Notes under the pieces: generated by a model
Database searches by the model: none
The model's input: the letters and a program-made list of their open reading frames with translations, nothing else
What the model was told of the DNA's origin: nothing
Shown: positions 20,896-29,671 of the stretch, piece after piece
How positions within the stretch are numbered: the first letter of the stretch is position 1
Layout: the number at the start of each line of letters is the position of its first letter
Source of the DNA: Microlunatus sagamiharensis
GTDB lineage: Bacteria > Actinomycetota > Actinomycetes > Propionibacteriales > Propionibacteriaceae
Direction of reading: 5' to 3'
Assembly: GCF_900105785.1 (NCBI RefSeq)
Contig: NZ_LT629799.1
Coordinates: 1,426,001-1,490,000 of the forward strand
Length of the DNA: 64,000 nt
Position numbers and translations under genes: made by a program

Positions 20896-20935
20896 GGGCG
20901 GCCCGGCGCGGGTGTCACCCGCGCCGGGCCCGCCC
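20896..20935 (+). terminator. Strong hairpin after beta-helix gene
   Basis: A near-perfect inverted repeat of about 19 bases per arm (GGGCGGCCCGGCGCGGGTG and complement) begins nine bases after the stop codon. A rho-independent-like terminator without U-tract is the best reading. Confidence 0.75.
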
Positions 20936-20960
20936 GCAGCCGCGTGGTTGGGTGGAGGTC

Positions 20961-21971
20961 ATGGACTTCCGCTACCTGGGCAACTCCGGCCTCAAGATCT
21001 CCGACGTCACGTACGGCAACTGGCTCACCCACGGCTCGCAGGTCGAGAACGAGCAGGCGCAGGCGTGCGTGCGCGCCTCGCTCGACAACGGCATCACCAC
21101 CTTCGACACCGCCGACGTCTACGCCAACACCAAGGCCGAGACCGTCCTCGGCGAGGCGCTGAAGGGCGAGCGGCGCGAGTCGCTGGAGATCTTCACCAAG
21201 GTCTTCGGCCCGATCGGGCCCAAGGGGCACAACGACCTCGGGCTGTCGCGCAAGCACATCATGGAGGCCGCGCACGGCTCGCTGTCACGGCTGCAGACCG
21301 ACTACATCGACCTCTACCAGGCCCACCGCTTCGACGTGGAGACGCCGCTGGAGGAGACGATGCAGGCCTTCGCCGACCTCGTGCGGCAGGGCAAGGTCCT
21401 CTACGTCGGCGTCAGCGAGTGGACCGCCGAGCAGCTCCGCGCCGGGGCCGCGCTGGCGAAGGACCTCGGCTTCCAGCTGATCTCCAACCAGCCGCAGTAC
21501 TCGATGCTCTGGCGCGTCATCGAGGGCGAGGTCGTGCCGACCTCGAAGGAGCTCGGCATCTCCCAGGTCGTCTGGTCGCCGATCGCCCAGGGCGTGCTGA
21601 CCGGCAAGTACAAGCCGGGCCAGCCGCTGCCCGAGGGCTCGCGTGCCACCGACGACAAGGGCGGCGCCAGCATGATCAAGCGCTGGATGCGCGACGACGT
21701 GCTCGAGCGCGTCCAGCAGCTGCAGCCCCTGGCCCAGGAGGCCGGGCTGTCGATGGCCGCCCTGGCCGTCGCCTGGACGCTGCAGAACGACAACGTCGCC
21801 ACGGCCATCATCGGTGCCTCCCGGCCCGAGCAGGTCGTGGACAACGTCGCGGCGGCGGGCGTGAAGCTGGACGCCGACCTGCTGACCAAGATCGACGAGA
21901 TCCTCGACCCGGTGATCGAGCGCGACCCGGCCCGCACCGCGGAGAGCTCGCCGAAGACCCGCGAGGCCTGA
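20961..21971 (+). CDS. Aldo/keto reductase, Kv-beta-like
   Basis: This 336-residue AKR has Asp and Tyr in DTADVYANTKAE, Lys in IFTKVFGP and His in YQAHRFD as catalytic tetrad, and a C-terminal GASRPEQV NADPH-binding loop. MDFRYLGNSGLKIS at the N-terminus is typical of the AKR6/YghZ-like branch. I chose ATG 20961 with GGAGG just upstream, although spacing is short; GTG 20952 would add three residues. It likely reduces aldehydes or ketones. A DUF1028 gene follows in the same direction after 30 bases and may be co-transcribed. Confidence 0.9.
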   Translation: MDFRYLGNSGLKISDVTYGNWLTHGSQVENEQAQACVRASLDNGITTFDTADVYANTKAETVLGEALKGERRESLEIFTKVFGPIGPKGHNDLGLSRKHIMEAAHGSLSRLQTDYIDLYQAHRFDVETPLEETMQAFADLVRQGKVLYVGVSEWTAEQLRAGAALAKDLGFQLISNQPQYSMLWRVIEGEVVPTSKELGISQVVWSPIAQGVLTGKYKPGQPLPEGSRATDDKGGASMIKRWMRDDVLERVQQLQPLAQEAGLSMAALAVAWTLQNDNVATAIIGASRPEQVVDNVAAAGVKLDADLLTKIDEILDPVIERDPARTAESSPKTREA

Positions 21972-22001
21972 GCGCGGCCGGCCGAGCGGGAGGGGCGACC
22001 G

Positions 22002-22715
22002 GTGACCTACACGATCGTGGCGGCCGACCCGGCGAGCGGCACCGTCGGGCTGTGCCAGGGCACGAGCGCGATGGGGGTGGCGAGCCGCTGCACCCACGTC
22101 CGCTCGCGGGTCGCGGCCGTGGCGTCGCAGAGCCACAGCGACTGGCGCCACGGGCGGCGGGCCCTCGACCTGGTCGGGAGCGGGCTGGAGCCGGACGCGG
22201 TGCTGCGGGCGTTGGAGACGACGGACGCGCACTTCGGCCATCGTCAGATCGGGATCGTGACGCCCGACGGCGCGGTGGCGGCGCACACCGGCCCGAGCTG
22301 CGGCTCGTACGCCGCCCACCGGGTCGGTGACGGCTTCGCCGTCCTGGGCAACCTGCTCGTCGGCCACGGCGTGCTGGACGCCATGGCGGAGCGGTTCGAG
22401 GCGGGTGCGGGTGCGGGTTCCGGTGACGCCTTCGCCGAGCGGTTGCTGGCCGCGGTCGAGGCCGGCTTCGCCGCCGGCGGCGAGGGCGTGACGCACCTGT
22501 CCTCGACGATCGTCGTGGCGGGCCCGAACTCTCCGCGCCCGCTGCTGGACCTGCGGGTCGACGTGGCTCCGGTGGGCGGCGACGCCGTGCCGGAGCTGCG
22601 GCGGGTGTTCGACGCCTTCTCGCCCTTCGTCGACTACTACGCCGACTACTGGCTCGACCATCCGGACGTCACGCCCGAGCAGTGGCTCGAGCAGGGGAGC
22701 CCGACGACCCGCTGA
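22002..22715 (+). CDS. DUF1028 protein
   Basis: This 237-residue protein opens with TYTIVAADPASGTVGLCQGT, the start of DUF1028 proteins, which are predicted to have an Ntn-hydrolase fold. GTG 22002 has GGGAGGGG upstream. Conserved features include ASRCTHVRSRVAAVASQS, a GHRQIGIVTPDG strand, and NLLVGHGVLDAM. Biochemical function is unknown; some members sit with peptidases or amidohydrolases, not here. It ends just before a convergent phosphatase gene. Confidence 0.88.
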   Translation: MTYTIVAADPASGTVGLCQGTSAMGVASRCTHVRSRVAAVASQSHSDWRHGRRALDLVGSGLEPDAVLRALETTDAHFGHRQIGIVTPDGAVAAHTGPSCGSYAAHRVGDGFAVLGNLLVGHGVLDAMAERFEAGAGAGSGDAFAERLLAAVEAGFAAGGEGVTHLSSTIVVAGPNSPRPLLDLRVDVAPVGGDAVPELRRVFDAFSPFVDYYADYWLDHPDVTPEQWLEQGSPTTR

Positions 22716-22737
22716 CCGCCGCGCCGCTCGCTGTCGA

Positions 22738-22774
22738 CCCGCTGGGGAGCCGTCGGGAGACGGACCTCAGCGGG
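22738..22774. terminator. Hairpin between convergent genes
   Basis: CCCGCTG and CAGCGGG enclose an inner CCGTC/GACGG pair. The right arm covers the stop codon of the minus-strand phosphatase gene. It probably terminates transcription from both sides. Confidence 0.45.
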
Positions 22775-23462
22775 CGGTCGGCGCGCCGGAGGTCTCGTCC
22801 TCGACGTCGTCGACCGCGTCCCCGGTGACGTCGCGCGCGGCGGTGTCCAGGAGGTGGGCGCCGCCGACCGGGTCGGACGACCAGCGCTCCAGCTTCCAGC
22901 GCCCGGCCCGGCGCTCGAGCACCGCCAGCCCGGTGTTGGAGATCTGCGCGGCCTCCGCCTCGTCGCGCGACATCCGCGTGGAGATCGCGGTCCAGACCCT
23001 GATCGCCGCGCCGTGGCTGACCACGGCCACCGTCTCGTCGGGGTGCCGGGTGGCGATGTCGTCGAGCGCGCCGTCGTAGCGCGCCCAGAAGTGGTGGCCG
23101 TCCTCCCCGCCCGGCATCGCCCGGTCGAGGTCACCGCTCATCCAGGCGACGAGGCACTCGACGTAGCCGCGGACGGCCGCCTCGTCGTCGCGCATCTCGA
23201 GGTCGCCCGCGCGCACCTCGGCCAGCCCCGGACGGACGCCGACAGAGAGCCCCCGCTCGGCCCGCAGAGGCTCGGCCGTACGCCGGGTGCGCGTCAGGTT
23301 GGAGCAGTAGACGGCGGCGACGTCCTCGTCGGCGAGCGCCGCGGGCACGGCCGCGGCCTGCGCCCGGCCGAGGTCGGTGAGCGGGTGGCCGGGGAAGGCG
23401 GTGTCGAGCGCGCCGCGCACGTTCGCGGTCGTCTGGCCGTGGCGGAGCAGGAGCAGGCGCAC
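22767..23462 (-). CDS. Histidine phosphatase family protein
   Basis: This 231-residue phosphoglycerate-mutase-like phosphatase has the LLRHGQT motif at residues 5-11 giving the phospho-histidine. Other catalytic residues are the Arg of SNLTRTRRTAEPL, the Glu of GLAEVRAGD and the second His of AVVSHGAAI. It is the last gene of the long minus-strand sugar unit, 54 bases after the SorC-type regulator, so it may remove phosphate from a sugar-phosphate intermediate. The substrate is not evident from sequence. Confidence 0.9.
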   Translation of the reverse strand: MRLLLLRHGQTTANVRGALDTAFPGHPLTDLGRAQAAAVPAALADEDVAAVYCSNLTRTRRTAEPLRAERGLSVGVRPGLAEVRAGDLEMRDDEAAVRGYVECLVAWMSGDLDRAMPGGEDGHHFWARYDGALDDIATRHPDETVAVVSHGAAIRVWTAISTRMSRDEAEAAQISNTGLAVLERRAGRWKLERWSSDPVGGAHLLDTAARDVTGDAVDDVEDETSGAPTAR

Positions 23463-23516
23463 AGGGGTTCCTCGTCGTCGGGCGGTGCCGGGGTGATGCC
23501 GGGCAGGGTGCAGGAG

Positions 23517-24536
23517 TCAGGAGCGGCGGGCGCGCCGTCGGACGGGCGGCAGCAGCTCCGCGTCGCCGGTCAGCAGCTCGCGCGCCACGTCGGCGTCGGT
23601 CACGACGGAGGTGACCGCCCGGCCGCGCAGGACGCTGCGCAGCGCCGTGGCCTTCGCGGGGCCGCCGGCGACCGCGACGACCTCCGGCACCCGCATCAGC
23701 TCGTGGTGGGAGATGCCGATGCGGCGCTGGTCGAGGGCGGTGGCGAGCGGTCGCCCCTCGGGGTCGTAGAGCATCGCGCACATCTCCGCGGCCACGGTCT
23801 GGCGGCGCAGCGCGGTGTGGTCGCGCGGCTCGAGGACCGGGTAGAGCTGCGAGCCGTCGGCGTCCCAGCTGCCCACCGCGACGACGGCGACGCTGACGCG
23901 CTTCCACTGCGCCATCGTCGCCTTGATCGAGGGCTGCCGGGCGAGGCCGGCGGCGGTCTGGGCGTCCGGGACGACGAGCGGGGCGTAGAGCGGGTAGTGC
24001 GCGCCGTGCGAGGCGGACAGCAGCTGGCGCACCAGGTCGGCGTTGTTCGTGGCGACCGACCCGGCGATCCCGGTGAGCTGGACGATCTCGCAGGCGGGCA
24101 GATCACGCACCTGGTCGGCCATGGCGGACAGGGTGCGGCCCCAGGCCACCCCCAGGACGTCGTCGGCGGTGACGAGCTCGGCGAGCAGGTCGGCGGCGGC
24201 CCGCCCGAGCGCCGGCCGCAGGGCGTCGGGGTCGCGGAAGGGTCCGTTCACCACGACGGCCCGGTGCAGGTGGTAGCGCTGCCGCAGCTGCTCGGCCAGC
24301 TCGGCGTCGCTGGAGCCGACGTCGGCGATCTCGATGCGGACCAGGCCGCTGGCCAGCGAGTCCTCGAGGATCCGCGCCACCTTGAAGCGCGACAGGTCGT
24401 GCAGCTTGGCGATCTCGACCTTGCTGAGCCCCTCGAGGTAGTAGGCGCGGGCGATGGCCACGGCGAGCTGCGTGGCCGACCGGGTGGGCTGCGTGGCCAG
24501 CGGGGCGGTCGGCGGGGTGGTCGGGTCAGCCGACAT
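23517..24536 (-). CDS. SorC/DeoR-type sugar-responsive regulator
   Basis: This 339-residue protein has an N-terminal helix-turn-helix (GLSKVEIAKLHDLSRFKVAR, about 38-57) and a long SorC-type effector domain with GVAWGRTL, QLTGIAGS and VGSWD segments, which binds sugar phosphates in this family. ATG 24536 is chosen because AGGA lies six bases upstream. It follows the catabolic genes on the same strand and likely controls them; repeated CTCANNTGAG motifs before the ABC genes are candidate binding sites. Confidence 0.88.
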   Translation of the reverse strand: MSADPTTPPTAPLATQPTRSATQLAVAIARAYYLEGLSKVEIAKLHDLSRFKVARILEDSLASGLVRIEIADVGSSDAELAEQLRQRYHLHRAVVVNGPFRDPDALRPALGRAAADLLAELVTADDVLGVAWGRTLSAMADQVRDLPACEIVQLTGIAGSVATNNADLVRQLLSASHGAHYPLYAPLVVPDAQTAAGLARQPSIKATMAQWKRVSVAVVAVGSWDADGSQLYPVLEPRDHTALRRQTVAAEMCAMLYDPEGRPLATALDQRRIGISHHELMRVPEVVAVAGGPAKATALRSVLRGRAVTSVVTDADVARELLTGDAELLPPVRRRARRS

Positions 24537-24627
24537 CGCGGGTCCTGTCTCCTCGGGCCGGGGACGGCCGCGAGCATATCCGGGGGTCGACGGGGTCACG
24601 GCGGGCCGGCGTCACTGCACGTCGGCG

Positions 24628-25194
24628 TCACTGCAGGTTGGCGTGACGGGCCTGCATCGCGGCGTGCACCTCCGGGTCGGCGCCCGAGAGCCGCAGCGCG
24701 ACGGCGTCGAGGACGAGGAGCGCGCACTGCTCGAACAGCGACCCCCCGAACTGCGTGCTCGCGGCGGTGGGCAGGAGCAGGCGTCGGTGCGCGAGAGCGG
24801 CGAGCGGGCTGGTGGCGTCGGCGGTCACGACCAGCAGGTCGGCACCCTGCTCGACCGCGACCCCGGCGAGGTGCAGGGTGAGCGGCGTACGGCCCGAGGC
24901 CGACAGCGCCACGAGGTGGTCGCCGGGACCGACCGCCGGCGCGGTCGCCTCGCCGACGGCGTGCACGGCCCGGCCCAGGTGCCCGACCCGCATGGCGGCC
25001 ATGCGGGCCACCAGGCCCGAGCGGCCCTGGCCGGTGAAGAACCAGCGGCCGCCGCGCTCGCCGAGGAACGCGGCCGCCTCGTCCAGGTCCGGCGGTCGCA
25101 CCTGCTCGAGGACCTGGGCGACCTCGGCCGCGACCACCGCCAGCGGGGTGCCGCCCCGGGGACCCGCGGACGGGCTCTCCGGGGCGGCGGTCAC
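24628..25194 (-). CDS. hxlB: 6-phospho-3-hexuloisomerase (SIS domain)
   Basis: This protein has one SIS domain, about 188 residues from GTG 25194 (GGTGG eight bases before); GTG 25206, overlapping the upstream stop, is an alternative. Family marks are GQGRSGLVARMAAMR, VGEATAPAVGPGD, ALSASGRTPLT and the terminal AMQARHANL, matching PHI (HxlB/RmpB). PHI interconverts arabino-3-hexulose-6-phosphate and fructose-6-phosphate. No hexulose-phosphate synthase is adjacent; the TIM-barrel gene in this operon looks RPE-like instead, so its substrate here may be a related ketose phosphate. Confidence 0.85.
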   Translation of the reverse strand: MTAAPESPSAGPRGGTPLAVVAAEVAQVLEQVRPPDLDEAAAFLGERGGRWFFTGQGRSGLVARMAAMRVGHLGRAVHAVGEATAPAVGPGDHLVALSASGRTPLTLHLAGVAVEQGADLLVVTADATSPLAALAHRRLLLPTAASTQFGGSLFEQCALLVLDAVALRLSGADPEVHAAMQARHANLQ

Positions 25195-25195
25195 G

Positions 25196-26242
25196 CTACT
25201 TGCCACCCGCGCGCGGGTAGACGATCGACTTCAGGCTCTCCGGGTTGAGGTCGGACTCGAGCGCCTCGCCGGCGTGGTCGAGGTCGAACTTGCCCGTGAC
25301 CAGCGAGTCGAGCTCGATCTGGCCGGTGGAGACGAGGTGGATCGCGGCCGGCCACGTGTCGGTGTAGCGGAAGATGCCGGTGACGCTCACCTCCCGGTTC
25401 TGGATGTGCTCGACCGGCAGCACCATCTCCGACGAGCCGAGCCCGACGAGGACGGCGGTGCCGGCGGGGCGGACGGCCTGGATGCCGGAGTAGACGGCCC
25501 GGGCCGCGCCGCTGGCGTCGACGAACGCGTTGACGTCGAGGCCGGCGGTCGCGACGTCGGTCTCGACGGGGTCGATGACCCGCGTCGCGCCGTAGCGCAG
25601 GGCCCGCTCCCGACGCTCGGGAACGAGGTCGGTGACGATGATCTCCGCCGCGCCGAAGGCCTTCGCCGTCTGCGCGCAGATGATGCCGATCGGGCCCGCG
25701 CCGGCGATGAGGATGCTCGAGCCGGGCACGATGCCGGCCTTGCGCATGGTGGTGATGGCCACCGACAGCGGCTCGAGGAGCGCCGCCGCCTCGTCCGACA
25801 TCGAGTCGGGGACCTTGTGGGCGAACTCGGTGCGGATGACGGCGTACTCGGCGAAGGAGCCGTCGATCGGCGGGGTGGCGTAGAACTCCATGTACGGGCA
25901 GAGGTTGTAGCGCCCGGCCATGCACTCGCGGCAGCGGCGGCAGTTGCGCTGCGGCTCGATGGCCACGCGCTCGCCGATGCGGGACTCCGGCACGTCGGAG
26001 CCGACGGCGACGATGACGCCGGAGCACTCGTGGCCCAGGATCATCGGCTCCTTGACGACGAAGCCGCCGGCCTCGCCGTGGCGGTAGTAGTGCGTGTCGG
26101 ACCCGCAGACGCCCACGGCGCTGATCTTGATGAGGACCTCGTCGGACGCGTACGCCGGGACGGGGACCTGCTCGACCTTGAGGGCCTTGGCGCCGGTGAG
26201 GACGCTGGCGGTCATCTGGAGCGGGATGTCGGTGACGGTCAT
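25196..26242 (-). CDS. Zinc-dependent polyol dehydrogenase
   Basis: This 348-residue medium-chain dehydrogenase is of the sorbitol/xylitol type. Catalytic zinc ligands are the Cys in GVCGSDTHYYRHG, and His and Glu in GHECSG; the structural zinc loop has four Cys (CRRCRECMAGRYNLC). The Rossmann motif GAGPIG lies near residue 185, and the Asp after strand 2 (VTDLVPER) suggests NAD+. It should oxidise a polyol such as xylitol, arabinitol or sorbitol to a ketose, the substrate of the adjacent xylulokinase. The 5' end overlaps the epimerase gene by four bases. Confidence 0.92.
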   Translation of the reverse strand: MTVTDIPLQMTASVLTGAKALKVEQVPVPAYASDEVLIKISAVGVCGSDTHYYRHGEAGGFVVKEPMILGHECSGVIVAVGSDVPESRIGERVAIEPQRNCRRCRECMAGRYNLCPYMEFYATPPIDGSFAEYAVIRTEFAHKVPDSMSDEAAALLEPLSVAITTMRKAGIVPGSSILIAGAGPIGIICAQTAKAFGAAEIIVTDLVPERRERALRYGATRVIDPVETDVATAGLDVNAFVDASGAARAVYSGIQAVRPAGTAVLVGLGSSEMVLPVEHIQNREVSVTGIFRYTDTWPAAIHLVSTGQIELDSLVTGKFDLDHAGEALESDLNPESLKSIVYPRAGGK

Positions 26243-26979
26243 GCGGTTCGCCTTTCGGTGGTGCTGACTGTGGAGCGGTCGGAAGTGGTGCGGTCGGGGG
26301 TGGTGCCGGTCGTGCGGGGCGGTGCGGTGGGCGCGGCGGTCGAGGGCGCGTGGGAGAGCAGGCTCCGCCCCGAGACCACGAACTCGGCGCCGCCGCGGCG
26401 GCACCGGTGCGCGAGCTCCGGGGTGACCCCTCCGTCGACCGCGACCGGCAGCGTCCGGGCGAGAGTCTCCACCTTGCCCACCAGCGACGCGTCGGCGGCC
26501 TGCCGCGTCCCGGGCGGCACGAGCATCAGAAGAGCGCCGTCCAGCCCGGCGAGGGGCTCCCGGGGTCCGGCGAGGGTGGGTGCGACCTCCTCGAGCAGGC
26601 GGACGCCGGTCCGGCGCAGGGCGTCGAGGGCGGGACGCTGCGCGGCGATCTGCGGCGCGGCGGTGGCGAGCGTCGCGAGCGCGAGGTCGTGCCCGGCCCG
26701 CACCGCGAGCGGTGCGTCGGGGTCCGGGCCGTCGTGGAGCACGATCAGGTGCAGGTCGAGGCGAGCCTCCGGCAGGAGCGCGCGGACCGCGTACAGCTCG
26801 GCCCAGGTCACGCCCTGGTGGCCCCCGGGGCCGACGATGACGTCGACGTGCACCCGGCAGCCGGCCTCGTGGAGCAGCCGCGCCGCCTCCAGCCGCTCGC
26901 CAGGGTCGACGGCGTACAAGCTGCCGCTGACGGCGTGCGATCCGAGGTCGCGGTGCCAGGGCTGCAGGACGACGCTCAC
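26239..26979 (-). CDS. Ribulose-phosphate 3-epimerase-like TIM barrel
   Basis: This 246-residue protein is a divergent RPE-family barrel. Residues matching the RPE active site are kept: His44 and Asp46 in RVHVDV, His77 in LDLHLIV and Asp182 in VAVDGGV, with a PPGTRQ phosphate-site region. The usual MDGHFVPN loop is replaced by VGPGGHQGV, so the substrate may not be ribulose-5-phosphate; allulose-6-phosphate or another ketose phosphate is possible. The last 40 residues are Thr/Pro/Arg-rich and look like extension over the gene junction. Both ends overlap neighbours by four bases. Confidence 0.75.
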   Translation of the reverse strand: MSVVLQPWHRDLGSHAVSGSLYAVDPGERLEAARLLHEAGCRVHVDVIVGPGGHQGVTWAELYAVRALLPEARLDLHLIVLHDGPDPDAPLAVRAGHDLALATLATAAPQIAAQRPALDALRRTGVRLLEEVAPTLAGPREPLAGLDGALLMLVPPGTRQAADASLVGKVETLARTLPVAVDGGVTPELAHRCRRGGAEFVVSGRSLLSHAPSTAAPTAPPRTTGTTPDRTTSDRSTVSTTERRTA

Positions 26980-28493
26980 CGGTGCCCGGGCCCGTCGGTG
27001 CCGTCGAGCCCGTCGAGCCCGTCGAGTGCCGTGACGGCGGCGGTGGCCTCGTAGCGGCGCCAGGCCCCGTCGCGGGCGGCCCTCGGCTCGGCGGCCGGGC
27101 GCGTGGCCGGCGCCCAGCGGTCGCGGAGCACGGTGACGGGCTCGCCGAGGGCGACGGCCGCGGCCTGGACCGCGGCGCCGCGCGCGGTGGACTCGGGAGC
27201 GTCGGGGTGCAGCACGGGACGCTGGGTGACGTCGGCCAGCAGCTGGGTGTAGGCGCGGGAGCGCGCACCGCCGCCCACGGCCAGGACCCGGCCGCCGGTG
27301 GGCACGCCGACCCGCTCAAGGTGGCGCTGGCCGGCGTGCAGCCCGAAGACCACGCCCTCGTACGCCGCCCGCGCCAGCTCCTCGCGGGTGGTGGCGGTCG
27401 TGAGCCCGGAGAGCAGGCCGGAGGCGTCCGGGCGGTTCGGGGTGCGCTCGCCGTCGAGGTACGCGGCCAGCACGGGGCCGGGGCTCGCGGGGTCGGCGGC
27501 GAGGGCGAGGTCGGACAGCCCGTCGTGGGTCGTGCCCAGCAGCCGCGCGAAGGTGTCGGTCGTCCGGGCGGCGTTGAGCGTGCTGACGAGCGGCAGGTAG
27601 CCGCCGGTCAGGTCGGCGACCCCGTCGACGTGGCCCTCGGGGTCGCGCACGGGCGTCGGGCTCAGCGCCATGACCACGCCGGAGGTGCCGAAGGAGTAGA
27701 CGACGTCGCCCTCGACGATGCCGAGGCCGAGCGCCGTGGCGTGCTGGTCGCCGCCGCCGGGACCGACCCGCACCGGACCGACGGTCCCGGGCAGCCCGAG
27801 CTCGGCGAGCACGGCGGGCAGGACCTCGCCGGCGACGTCGTCGGGGCCGAGCACCTCGGGCAGCATCGGCGCCCAGTCGCGGTCGGCGACCAGACGCAGG
27901 TGGTCGAGGAGGTAGGTGCCCTGCGCCGCGTCGTAGTAGGCGGTGCCGGAGGCCTCGGAGCGGTCGGTGACGGCCCGCCCCGTCAGCCGGAAGGTCAGGT
28001 AGTCGTGGGGGAGGAGCATCCGCCGCACGCGGGCGAAGGCCTCGGGCTCGTGGCGGGCGAGCCAGGCCACCTTGCTCAGCGTGAAGGCCGCCGTGGGCAG
28101 CGAACCCGTCCGCTCGACGAGCGCCGCGTCGCCGATCTGCGCCCGCAGCGCGAGGAGCTCAGGCGTGGAGGTCGTGTCGTTCCAGAGCTTGGCCGGCCGC
28201 ACGACCGTGTCGTGCGCGTCGAGGACGACGAGCCCGTGGCACTGCGCCGCGACGCTGACCGCGCGCAGGTGGCGGGCCTGGTCGCCGGCGGCGCGGACGG
28301 CCTGGGAGAAGGCGGCGACGAGGGCCGTCCACCAGTCCTCCGGGTGCTGCTCGCTGCGCGGCGGCGAGGCGGGCGGGTGCGGGGCGGAGCCCGACGCGAC
28401 GACGACACCGTCGGAGAGCCGGCGCAGCTCGACCTTGCACGACTGCGTCGAGGAGTCGACGCCCGCGACCAGGCCCTGCTCGGTGCTGCTCAT
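26976..28493 (-). CDS. xylB: Xylulokinase
   Basis: This 505-residue FGGY-family kinase starts GVDSSTQSCKVELR (phosphate loop 1). It shows the xylulokinase features AAQCHGLVVLD, KLWNDTTS, GGGDQHATALG, FGTSGVV and the adenosine-motif AVGGGARSRAY. It phosphorylates D-xylulose to xylulose-5-phosphate. In the operon it would act on the product of the polyol dehydrogenase. The C-terminus carries a short LDG repeat (TALDGLDGLDGTDG). It overlaps the epimerase gene by ATGA. Confidence 0.92.
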   Translation of the reverse strand: MSSTEQGLVAGVDSSTQSCKVELRRLSDGVVVASGSAPHPPASPPRSEQHPEDWWTALVAAFSQAVRAAGDQARHLRAVSVAAQCHGLVVLDAHDTVVRPAKLWNDTTSTPELLALRAQIGDAALVERTGSLPTAAFTLSKVAWLARHEPEAFARVRRMLLPHDYLTFRLTGRAVTDRSEASGTAYYDAAQGTYLLDHLRLVADRDWAPMLPEVLGPDDVAGEVLPAVLAELGLPGTVGPVRVGPGGGDQHATALGLGIVEGDVVYSFGTSGVVMALSPTPVRDPEGHVDGVADLTGGYLPLVSTLNAARTTDTFARLLGTTHDGLSDLALAADPASPGPVLAAYLDGERTPNRPDASGLLSGLTTATTREELARAAYEGVVFGLHAGQRHLERVGVPTGGRVLAVGGGARSRAYTQLLADVTQRPVLHPDAPESTARGAAVQAAAVALGEPVTVLRDRWAPATRPAAEPRAARDGAWRRYEATAAVTALDGLDGLDGTDGPGHR

Positions 28494-28537
28494 CGGTGCT
28501 CCTCCCGCTCGCCGTCGACCCGACCCACCCGTGGCAC

Positions 28538-28567
28538 GTCCCGGGCCGTCCTCGACGGACCCGGGAC
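28538..28567 (-). terminator. Stem-loop between binding-protein and kinase genes
   Basis: GTCCCGGG at 28538-28545 pairs with 28560-28567, with an inner CGTC/GACG pair. It sits just after the solute-binding-protein gene inside the operon, where such stems commonly protect the upstream mRNA and reduce read-through, giving excess binding protein. Confidence 0.5.
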
Positions 28568-28578
28568 GCCGCCTGCGG

Positions 28579-29586
28579 CTACTTGATCAGGCCGGCCTTC
28601 TTGTAGAGGTCGACGTACTCGTCGGCGTTGTCCTTGCTGATCAGCGGGTTGCCGATGTTGGTGTCGATGGTCGTCTGGTTGCCCTCGAGCAGGTCGTTGA
28701 CCGCCTTCAGGTTGAGCTGGGCCAGCTCCTGCGCGTTCTGCAGCGAGGTCGCGGTCATCGTGCCCTCCTGGACCAGCAGGGTGGCCTCGGGGGTGCCGTC
28801 GACGCCGTAGGCCTGGATGTCGCCGAAGCCGGACTTGCCCTTGACCGCCTCGAGCGCGCCGGAGGCCATGTTGTCGTTCATCGAGACGATGGCGTCGACG
28901 TCGGGGTTGGCCAGCGACCAGTCCTCCATCAGCGAGAGGGCCTCGTCCTTGTTCCAGTTCGCGGTGTCCTCGGCGACGATCGTGACGTCGGACCGCTTCT
29001 CGAAGAACTCCTTCTGCCACGCCTCGCGCCGCTGGGTGCTGTGGAAGTTCCCGGGCGGGCCGTTGAGCACGACGACGTTGGCCCCCTGGTCGATGCCCTC
29101 GAGGGCGTCCTTGGCCACGACCGCGCCCTGGTCGTACGGGTTGGCGTCGACCGAGCTGGCGCCGTTGATGCCCTCGACCCGCGGGTTCGTCGTGATCGTC
29201 ACGATGCCCGCGTCGGCGCTCTGCTGGATGTACGGCTTCTGGGCCTCGCCGTTGTTGGCCTGGACGATGATCGCGTCGAACTTGTTCGCGACGGCGTTCT
29301 CGATCAGCCGGTTCTCGACCTCGTCGTCGGCCTGGCCGTCGAAGACCTCGAGGGTGATCTTCGGGTACTTGGTGGCCTCGGCCTTCATCTCGTTGGCCAG
29401 CCACGCGGCGAAGGAGTCGGCCTGCGCGCGGGCGACGTACGCCACGCGGTAGGAGTCCTTCGGCTCACGGGGCTCGGTGCTGCCGCCTGAGCCGGGGTTG
29501 CCGGTCGTGACGCTGCAGGCGGCGAGGCCGAGCGAGGCGACGGCGGCGACGCCGGCGGTGAACATCCTGCGGGAGAGGGTCTTCAT
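28579..29586 (-). CDS. Sugar ABC transporter substrate-binding lipoprotein
   Basis: This 335-residue ribose-type binding protein starts with a lipoprotein signal (VASLGLAACS, acylated Cys24). The body has the type I periplasmic fold: YRVAYVARAQADSFAAWLAN, then DAIIVQANNGEAQKPYIQQS, and VDAIVSMNDNMASGALEAVK. It captures the operon's sugar or polyol outside the membrane and hands it to the permease. Genes order from the ATPase: ATPase, permease, binding protein. Confidence 0.92.
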   Translation of the reverse strand: MKTLSRRMFTAGVAAVASLGLAACSVTTGNPGSGGSTEPREPKDSYRVAYVARAQADSFAAWLANEMKAEATKYPKITLEVFDGQADDEVENRLIENAVANKFDAIIVQANNGEAQKPYIQQSADAGIVTITTNPRVEGINGASSVDANPYDQGAVVAKDALEGIDQGANVVVLNGPPGNFHSTQRREAWQKEFFEKRSDVTIVAEDTANWNKDEALSLMEDWSLANPDVDAIVSMNDNMASGALEAVKGKSGFGDIQAYGVDGTPEATLLVQEGTMTATSLQNAQELAQLNLKAVNDLLEGNQTTIDTNIGNPLISKDNADEYVDLYKKAGLIK

Positions 29587-29671
29587 CGGTCCTTCTTCGG
29601 TGTGGGTGCGGTTCGGGCGGACGGAGCGGCTACGGGGAGGGGGAGACGGTGCGGGACGGACGGGCCGCGGC

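Noticed and set aside
26242-27319. Upstream extension of the polyol dehydrogenase frame to 27319
   Set aside because: The extra sequence overlaps the epimerase and kinase genes and is low-complexity; ATG 26242 with GAAAGG upstream fits the family start.
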